Shown here piece after piece: positions 56,813-64,000 of a DNA stretch of 64,000 nucleotides. Location of the stretch: assembly GCF_027244095.1 (NCBI RefSeq), contig NC_069660.1, positions 142,341,834 to 142,405,833 on the forward strand, in the 5' to 3' direction. The notes beneath the pieces are model-generated. The model was not told the origin of the DNA and did not search any database. It worked only from the letters and a program-made list of their open reading frames with translations. The DNA comes from Hemicordylus capensis (lineage: Eukaryota; Chordata; Lepidosauria; Squamata; Cordylidae). Every line of letters begins with the position of its first letter. Position 1 is the first letter of the stretch. Made by a program: the position numbers and the translations under genes.

Positions 56813-58496
56813 CAGTAGACTGCAAGACACATACTATTAGTTGCAAAACTGACTGCAGCTGAGAAAACCCTTGATGCGGGGGAAGCTGCTTAGGGCTCTG
56901 GCAAGAACACATGTCTCTCAGGCAGTCAAGTGAAAATATTCCTTGAAAAAGATATCATTGAAACACGTTAGAATAAATATTTTTTCATCAGCTGCTCATG
57001 TATTGTTTTTGGAAGCACCAACCTCCCTTTTGCCATGGAGACCTTTTTGCCCCAAACTTCTCAGTGGGGGATTGGAGTTTGCCCCTTGCCAGAGGTTTCT
57101 CCCAGCTGTAGCCACTTTCTCTCCCCCTATTGAATGTAAAAGAGATCAGTCTCTATGCTATATTCAATAGGGGGAAGGGATCTCTCCTTTTTAAAAATAT
57201 GGGATGCTCACACAAATGTGTTGGTTAGTTTTTATTCTTTGTCCAACAGGCCTCTTGTTCTGATGCACATTTGTTTCTCTTACTTCATGATTAGAACTCT
57301 CTATGGTTAGATTTTATCACTCTCTCTCTAAAATGCAGGCATTAAATTCTTAATTATGCAGCAGAACAAGCTGACACATCTTCTGCCCCCTGTACTCATA
57401 GCTTTTTAAAAAATAAAACAAGTGCTGCTTATTTATTCATTGGTATATTTATACTGACCACCTACTTTGCATAGTTAGGAGAGGAGTGAGACTTGCAAAT
57501 GTGTCCCAGTTTTACATCTAAATGTGGAAATGAAAACAACTCAACAGTACAAAAAGTAAAGCCATCCAGATGTGGAGCTAATGTGTGAATGGCAAGAAGT
57601 GAGCTCAGCACTCAAAACCTGCATTTTAGCATCCAAAATCTGGCTTTACATGGCAACTTTTAAAAAATCTGCCTTTGTGTCTTGCTTATTTAGCTTTTTA
57701 AAATATAGGTTTGGACTTGCCAAGTCTTACTAATTTGATTGAAACCCTCTCATTATGGAATCACAGTTTGAAAGGCACTTTAAACCCTTTTACGTTTTCA
57801 AAGACTTCTGCAGGGGATTAAAATCTCACTCTGTCCTTCTGGAAATCTCATTTATTTAGGCTACATATGGACACAGACACACACACAAACAAAACAGTTG
57901 CATGAACTCAATGCCAGGATGTATATAATATGAAATTACAGCATTTTTGAGTTGCTCATAAGAGCACAGGCTTTTGCTCTGGTGGCCTACATACTCGGAA
58001 AAAAACATCTAAAAATGTTTCATGCTTTTAAAAGCATAATTTAGAGCCTGCTCAAATCAATGGGTCATTCTCCACAGACTTCAAAATACTGTGGATCAGT
58101 CCCTTTAATTTGTCAAAATGTGAGAGTCCTGTTTTCTTTTGTTTTGATGTGCCCCCCCTCCCACTTTACTGCATTTTTCCAATTCCAGGGGATAAATGTA
58201 CCTGTAATGCTGTATCTAATGTGTGAATAAGGCAATTTGTCTAATACCACTAATGATTCTCTGTGATTGTAACAATGTAAGTGGGTTAATGTAGATGAAT
58301 ACATGGAAGAAGCATGGGGCGATCTGTTACTTCTGCTTCTAGAAACCAGGTCACAGAGTCTATTTCAATGTCACACTGATACAATGCCACACAAATGTAG
58401 GCCATTTCTCACAGATAAATAAGTAAGGTATCTTCCAAATTTTATTTATTGTGTAAAATATACAGGTCACATTCTCTGAGGCACTTTGTTTAGGAC
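56813..58496. other. No feature recognised
   Basis: Unassigned AT-rich DNA. GAATGTAAAAGAGATCAGTC and a second TTCAATAGGGGGA block near 57125-57178 make a short inverted pair (CCCCCTATTGAAT with ATTCAATAGGGGG). A CA-rich run is at 57878-57895. Confidence 0.45.
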
Positions 58497-58606
58497 CTGA
58501 ATCTGGCCAGCTAGCACTGGGGTGATTTGTTTTATCCACAAATCACCCAAAACAGGTTGATTTGGGTACAGATTGCTTTGTACCCGAATCAATTCGCACA
58601 TCCTTA
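58497..58606. mobile_element. Solo end of the hAT family at 50858
   Basis: GAATCTGGCCAGCTAGCACT, CAGGTTGATTTGGGTACAGA and the terminus CGCACATCCTTA match the right end of 50858-51724. The other end is missing. Confidence 0.75.
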
Positions 58607-61600
58607 GTTAACTATAGTTAAGAATGGTAAAAAGTGGGTACAAATAAAAGACATCATAAAATGGCATAAAGGCATAAAAGGGAAAAAATGCATTAAAAAG
58701 TTATATAAAAGGCATGAAGAAGCCATATAAAATCATACAACCATAGGCATAGAAAGAGTTTTGCCAATTTAAGGCAAGGTAAGAAGCCAAGAAGCTGTAT
58801 GACTGTAAAACTGTAGGAGCGTATGGATGCCATGAAGCGCTCTGTGGCAGCAGGCTGAGGGCATGCTTAAATTAGTCCATAAAGTTGGGCACTGGACATG
58901 GGCTAGAGGTCATCATCCGCCAGAGTTTAATCCCTGCTGTGCAAAACCTGGCATCACTGTAAGTGGTGGGGGGTTTGTTATCTGAAAGCTGTAGAGAAGT
59001 GAAAAATTGGTCCGTATGATCTGGATACTTATGTAATAACAGTAGAATGAAGGTGGAACGAATATCCTTGTAATATGAGCACTAAAGGAGTACATGCTCT
59101 GTTGTTTCTACTTGCCCAGAGTGGCAAGGGCATTGACGTTCCGAGAGTAGGATCTTCCTATATCGTCCCTCAAGCATGGCTGAGGGGAGAACATGGCATC
59201 ACGCCAGCGTGAAGGCCCTCCTGTGTTTTTGTGTTAGGTATGCCGCAGGAGAGGCAGAATACCTGAGTCCTTCGTTGAAGAGGCAGTACGGGACTCTGCC
59301 TATATCAAATTGGTGCTCTATGTCTGTAATGCGCTGTTTGATGAGATCCTTGGCCTGATCGTAGCCCATGTTAACTAGAAGAGGCAGGGGATAGGCGCAG
59401 GGATAGTATTTTAGTCATAGATTACCATTTCCAGCTGGATTAGAAGTCATTGCTCACGGTTAGGGGGGGCAAGACTGAAGGGACAGAATGATAGTCTAAG
59501 CCAATAGTTAAGTATGGTGATCCAGACCCTGGCCTTCACTTTTATCAGGCCTGTCTCCAGTTGCAGGGTGGTGTTAGAGACACATCTTGGAATCTGAAGG
59601 GCTGCTCTTAAGAACTTTGATTGCACAAAATCCAATGGGGTTAAGTTGGAGAAAGGACTCATCTGGGCACTGTAGAGAAGCTGTGCTTGCAGCTTGGCCT
59701 CAAACAGTTTGAGCACTGCAGGTATATAATGGCCACCTTTTGTCTGGGGAAACTTAAGCATGGCAGTCCTCCTCTGTGCATTTAAAGCAATGTAGTGCCC
59801 ATGAGCCTTCCTATTGCCAGTGGAGTGAAGGACTACTCCCAGGTATTTAAAGCAAGGAACCTGTTCAGTCTTGTGCCCATCTATAGACCAAGAACGGATC
59901 TTGGGACTTTTGGCAAAGGCCATAATTTTTTTAAAATGATAATTAAGTTCCAGCAGATATTCCTTGTAATACTGTGCTAAGGCCCTCAGTGCTTTTTAAA
60001 GGCCAGTTGGAGTCCTTGAGAGTATTGCTGCATCATATGCACATAGCAGGGTGGAAATATGGGCTCCTGCAAGTTTTGTGGGGTGGATATCTAGGTTGTT
60101 GATCTGGTCCACCATGATTTTGATGTAGAAGTTGAATAAAAGTGGGGCCAGTATGCAGCCTTGCTTGATGCCCTTCTGTGTTTCAATGGCAATTGTGAGA
60201 TGTCCCTGGGGGTTTCACCTTAACTTGAATGATGTGCCAGCAATAAAAAAAAATCTGTGGCTCCGTTATTGCTAACTTTTTAATATAAACTTTAGGAGAA
60301 TTAACAGGTGGGCACATTTTGTACAGGGTTATAAGTCAATACAAGTGACCAGTGATTAATAAGTAATCAATGAGAACTATTCTATTACAATAGCAAAAGT
60401 AACATGCTTATTAAACATAACAATCACGGTCAATCAAGGAGGCTTCCAGCTTCTCCAGTAATTTGACTCATGAAATACAGGCAAAAGCCACTTTAAGGTC
60501 TGTGAAGGCTACATAAATGGAGATTGTATTGCTTTAAGAGTATTTTTCAACAAGGTGCTGGAGTACTAAGCACTGGCTGATCGTAGATTGGCCTTCCCTG
60601 GAGCCAGCCTGTTCCTCTGCCAGTAGATTTTTTTGCTCCAGCCAGTCCTGTAATTTCCAATGTAGATGTCTCTCATAGAGCTAGCTGATTGTGTTGAGCA
60701 GGCGAATGTATTGTTGGCAGGGTTGTCCCTTCTGCCCTTTTTGAAAATTGGAATGATAATCGGTGTCCCCCAGTCCTTGGGGATTGCTCATGAGTATCAG
60801 TGAAGGTAAATAGTGATGCCAAAATGGGGGCCCACCAATTCAGACTGATTTTAATGGCCTCAGGTCCTCCCCCAGGGCCTTCCCCAGTCCTCTATAGCTT
60901 GCCCAGGGCACCTGCTTTCTGCAGAAGTATCCTCATAAAGTTCATAGAAGTGTTTTCCCAGATCCCTGGGGGGATTGGCAATCTAGATGGCTCAGACTAC
61001 TGCTGTGGCTGCTCATGCTGATGCACCAGAACAAGCCTGGGTCATTGTATCGGACTGCCTGGATGAGTTGCGCCCAGTTGTCTTTCATGGCTTCTTTTTT
61101 CTAATGTGCCAGCAGCTGTTTGTATTTCCTCTTCTGCAGAAGGAGGTCCTGCACAGCCATTGGTCCACTGCTGGTTTTGTAGACATGGTAGGAGGTGGTG
61201 AGAGCTTTTTTGACACAATCCTTATCTAACCAAGGCTTGGAGTGGTTTTGACGCTACTGCAGGGTTGCACAACTTTTGCAGATTAAGTGCTGTTGAAGCT
61301 CTCAGACTAGGGTGCTGTAGATCTCAGTCCGGAAGTATGTCAGGGGGTTCAGCTTTTAGCAGGGCGAGTTGGATATTCTGGAAATGATCTGAGGCAAGCA
61401 GCCCAGTTATCGCTGGCTTGATCAAGTTCGGGTGTCCATTTGGTACGACAAAGGGCTCTCCCTGCCGGGAAGATGCCTTCATGTTAGCTGTGGTATATCA
61501 GCAAGATACCACTGACTCACAAGTTTCAGCAGGCAGGTCACTCTGCCTCTTGAGGGGCTGGAGATGGCGGTGTGCAGGGAGGACCACTGTGCTGTCTACT

Positions 61601-62406
61601 TGAGTGTCAGTTTCTGAATCCATACAGAAATCAGACAAATGCACTGACAATTTGCATGTAGGGGGTGAAATTAACCCCTGCAGGTTGGTCTGGATATGTA
61701 TGGTAGATTTTGGGGAAGAGCAGTTGGAGAGTTCTGAAATGGCTTTGGAGGGTGAGTGTCCATATCATTATCTGAGTCCAAATTGTCCTCCCCATTTCCT
61801 GAGATTAAAGCTAGGAGTGGTTTGGTATTTTGCTTGACCATAATGAGTTTATTTTTAATTGGTTCAAATCATCCTGTATAGATTTGTGAAACTGGAATTT
61901 ATCTGGCATTGTGGGGATGGTTTGCTGAGGTTTGCCACAGCTGGAGGGTTTGTTGTGATTAGGGTTAATTGCTTTGGCAGTAGGGCAATTAATCATTTGG
62001 CCGCAGATAAGGGAACTGATTTTTCCCCCCAGCAAAAACTCTCAGTGCTCTGATCCCATAAAACTGTAAAACTGTAAGTATTCAGTCAAGTGCATCAATT
62101 TTGTCACCATTGCTGGGGTAGGGAATGTTAAAAAATATATATGTCTAGTGTTTAGCCGCGAAGATAAGTAGTGGTGAGAGATTAAACCCATGTATTATGG
62201 CTGGAAATTTGAGAGCTGGGTCAGAGAACAGATAATGGCCTTGTGATGAGCCCACTTGTGTTCAGTTCTAGGAATTTCAAGGACAGCCTGACTAGATTGC
62301 AAGACTGGGGAGATGTTTGAATGGCTTTTGATTCCCAAGATGGACGTGAGGGGAGGGTCTGGGTGGGAATTATTGTTGCCATGTTTGGTTGAGCTTTTAA
62401 CCCCTT

Positions 62407-62870
62407 GTTGGTTCTGTATGTATGTATGTATTTGATATATATACTGCCTCTCCATAATGGCTCAGGGCAGTTTACAACAGAATAAAAACAATTAAAACCA
62501 GTTAACAGTTAAAATCAAAACTATAAAAACAGAATAAAAACAATTAAACATTCAAACAGTTGAAAACCCTGGAAAACCAGGGCAAACATTTAAGACAATT
62601 TAAAACAGTTTACAGCAGTTTAAAAACCCTGGAAAGCCAGGCCAAACAGATAGGTTTTAAGGGCTCTCCGGAAAGACAGTAATGAACTCAAATTATGGAT
62701 TTCTGCTGGGAGTGCATTCTACAGCCCAGGATTAGCTACCAAGAAGGTCCAGGTCTGAGTCGTCACAGACACAAAGGCAGGCCCACGTAGAGCACATTGC
62801 AATAGTCAAGTCTGGAGGTCACCAGCTGATGCACCACTGTTTTGAGGTCATCTTCTTCAAGAACTGGGCG
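62407..62870 (-). mobile_element. L2 LINE 3' end inserted in the LINE
   Basis: On the minus strand: CYCNVLYVGLPL-like start (TTGCAATGTGCTCTACGTGG), NALPAEIHNLSSLLSFRRAL, KTYLFGLAFQGF, then a long 3' UTR with repeated AAAACAATTAAA-type blocks. The 3' end, TATATACTGCCTCTCCATAA on the plus strand, follows a TATG run. Confidence 0.85.
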
Positions 62871-63233
62871 CATGGAAGATCTTCTCTGGTCAGCCCTTTG
62901 TGACAGCTTGGAAGCAGTTTGATTTAGGGCTAGCTTCCGAGGATGGGGAGGGGGTCTTCATCCCCTGTAAATCCATCCCCAAAGCCGTAAATCTATTCTT
63001 GCAAGTATACTCAAGTGTCTCGATGTCAACTTCTCCAAGGGGGAAGAAAGTGCATTTGCTTCCCTGCTCTTTGATTCCCTGTCGCATCTGATTGATCAGC
63101 TCCATTGTCACCAGCTGGGCTGTTACGGGTTCGTTTTCTGCCCTTGAAAGTAATAATTTATTTGGTAGAGTAGTGCTCAGGGGGGGATAAGGTTGGAATT
63201 GGAGCAAGAACTAATGAACTGAGCTGCTAGCCA

Positions 63234-63244
63234 GCCGCCATCTT
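63234..63244 (-). promoter_or_regulatory. YY1-like site at the LINE 5' end
   Basis: The minus strand reads AAGATGGCGGC, the YY1 consensus, about 13 bases inside the presumed LINE 5' terminus. Placement so close to the start is known from mammalian L1, where YY1 helps set the start site. Here function is inferred only from position. Confidence 0.5.
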
Positions 63245-63257
63245 GGCTTTGCCCCCT

Positions 63258-63914
63258 ACCCATAGCATAGAGGGTGCCTCCTGCTAAAGGGAGACCTTGC
63301 CTAGAAGTGTGTTCTACAGGTGTTGGCTGTAGCTGGGGTGTGGGCCTTGCAGCCCCAAGGGATCCCACATGAGGGTTTTTCACACTGGTCAGATGGGACT
63401 CAGGGGTGTATAGGATTGCCCCCTCCCATATTCCTCAGCTCTTTTAGGTGAATAGGGGATGAATGGGCTTTTTCTGATAACAGGTTGTCAACATTTTCTA
63501 TGATTTTAGTTCTTGCTGGGTCTTTTATGTTGGCTACTCAAGGGTATTGAGGTTTGTCAGTGTAGCTGCTCTGTGGCTAGGCCATTTTTTTTCTTTCCAT
63601 CTGAGAAACAGTTGTAGGCCTCAACTATTCAGTCATAGCAGACTTCTTCCCTTGACATAATATTTTGCTGGTGCCCAGTAGTGGCAACAGTCTGTCGAGT
63701 GTCAACAGTGTTTCTGTTCTATTTTCCAGGTTGTACAAGTCCTTCAGATAGGACCATTGTGTTCCAGAGCATCTCCCTCAGGGGTGTGCTGCACCCCCCA
63801 CCCCCATGGATGCCCTCTTCCCTCTGTTTGATTTTTCTTCAGGTTTTTCCTAGAGGTGAGCCTGTGGCATTACTTCTTTTCATTTTTGCAGGAACGCTTT
63901 CAGCAGTCACAGAC
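63258..63914. other. No feature recognised
   Basis: Unassigned DNA with C-runs near 63797. A 100-codon frame at 63681 shows no domain. Confidence 0.4.
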
Positions 63915-64000
63915 AGCATTTATTTATTTATTCCATTTATATACACCACTCTTCCTAAAGTGGCTCAGGGCAGTTTACATTAAAATCGAAAACAAATGGC
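63915..64000 (-). mobile_element. L2 LINE 3' tail, cut by the window end
   Basis: GCATTTATTTATTTATTCCA, TATACACCACTCTTCCTAAA and GGCTCAGGGCAGTTTACATT match the reversed 3' end of the L2 at 62407. The body continues to the right. Confidence 0.75.

Larger units (their letters stand above)
58607..63257 (-). mobile_element. Long LINE (I/Vingi-like), RT and C-terminal Cys/His motif, inactive
   Basis: Minus-strand readings in order: ORF1-like MELINQMRQGIKEQGSKCTF (63.1 kb); linker KPWLDKDCVKKALTTSYHVY; RT PKDWGTPIIIPIFKKGRRDN; LEQKNLLAEEQAGSREGQST; GIKQGCILAPLLFNFYI; LLCAYDAAILSRTPTGL, where YADD would be expected; FKYLGVVLHSTGNRKAHGHY; FLRAALQIPRCVSNTTLQLE; then CPCHSGQVETTEHVL, the same Cys/His motif as 14730-15260. 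Stops and frame changes are common and no endonuclease domain was found, so it is dead and probably internally deleted. An L2 end splits it at 62407-62870. The right limit is set by the GC-rich start near 63257; the left limit abuts a hAT end. Confidence 0.8.

Overview
The window looks like repeat-dense, non-coding DNA from a squamate reptile (lizard or snake). The evidence is several Sauria-type SINEs with the recognisable 3' block containing GGCAGCTTCCTATGTTCCT, CR1 LINEs with the squamate-type 3' end (TTCTTATGTTCTTATG), many L2 LINE 3' ends, a CORE/MIR-like SINE, a second tRNA-derived SINE ending in TTTACCTTTACC, and numerous hAT and Tc1/mariner relics. This rests on recognised repeat families; no database search was possible. 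I found no host protein-coding exon, no convincing host RNA gene and no promoter I would defend. Nearly all open reading frames are short chance frames, or lie in LINE reverse transcriptase, transposase or microsatellite DNA. The window is best read as intergenic or deep intronic.

Layout: 1-484 is an AT/C-rich minisatellite. 1.3-13 kb carries scattered CR1, L2, CORE-SINE, Sauria and other SINE copies. 14.1-14.6 kb and 26.1-26.6 kb are two copies of one MITE-like family. 14.73-15.26 kb is a young, 5'-truncated LINE with a perfect 12-bp target duplication. 17.5-21.6 kb is an L2 end, a LINE tail and a nearly ORF2-length CR1 interrupted by a Sauria SINE and an L2 end. Its 3' end plus flank is repeated in inverted orientation at 25.18-25.54 kb. 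Between these arms, 23.63-24.36 kb is a young, internally deleted Tc1/mariner element. 27.95-29.60 kb is an old CR1 on the minus strand. 29.6-34.2 kb shows almost nothing recognisable.

The right half is dominated by DNA transposons. Five elements have clear 8-bp target duplications of hAT type: 34.43-36.12, 47.74-49.75, 49.80-50.49, 50.86-51.72 and 55.36-56.58 kb. Several of them are foldback (long inverted repeat) elements. A GAGGCTRTTCTCACGA-type family appears three times (36.9, 42.1-43.1 and 53.1 kb), once split by an L2. 58.6-63.26 kb is a long minus-strand LINE with RT motifs, a C-terminal Cys/His motif and a YY1-like motif at its presumed 5' end. It is interrupted by an L2 end.

There is no operon or cooperating gene set here. 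What the sequence offers is a record of nested insertions that gives relative ages, and several foldback structures. The strongest candidates for a second look are the hAT foldback group, the inverted duplication that includes a CR1 3' end, the young Tc1 derivative, and the LINE family with Cys/His motif and variable short tandem tails.
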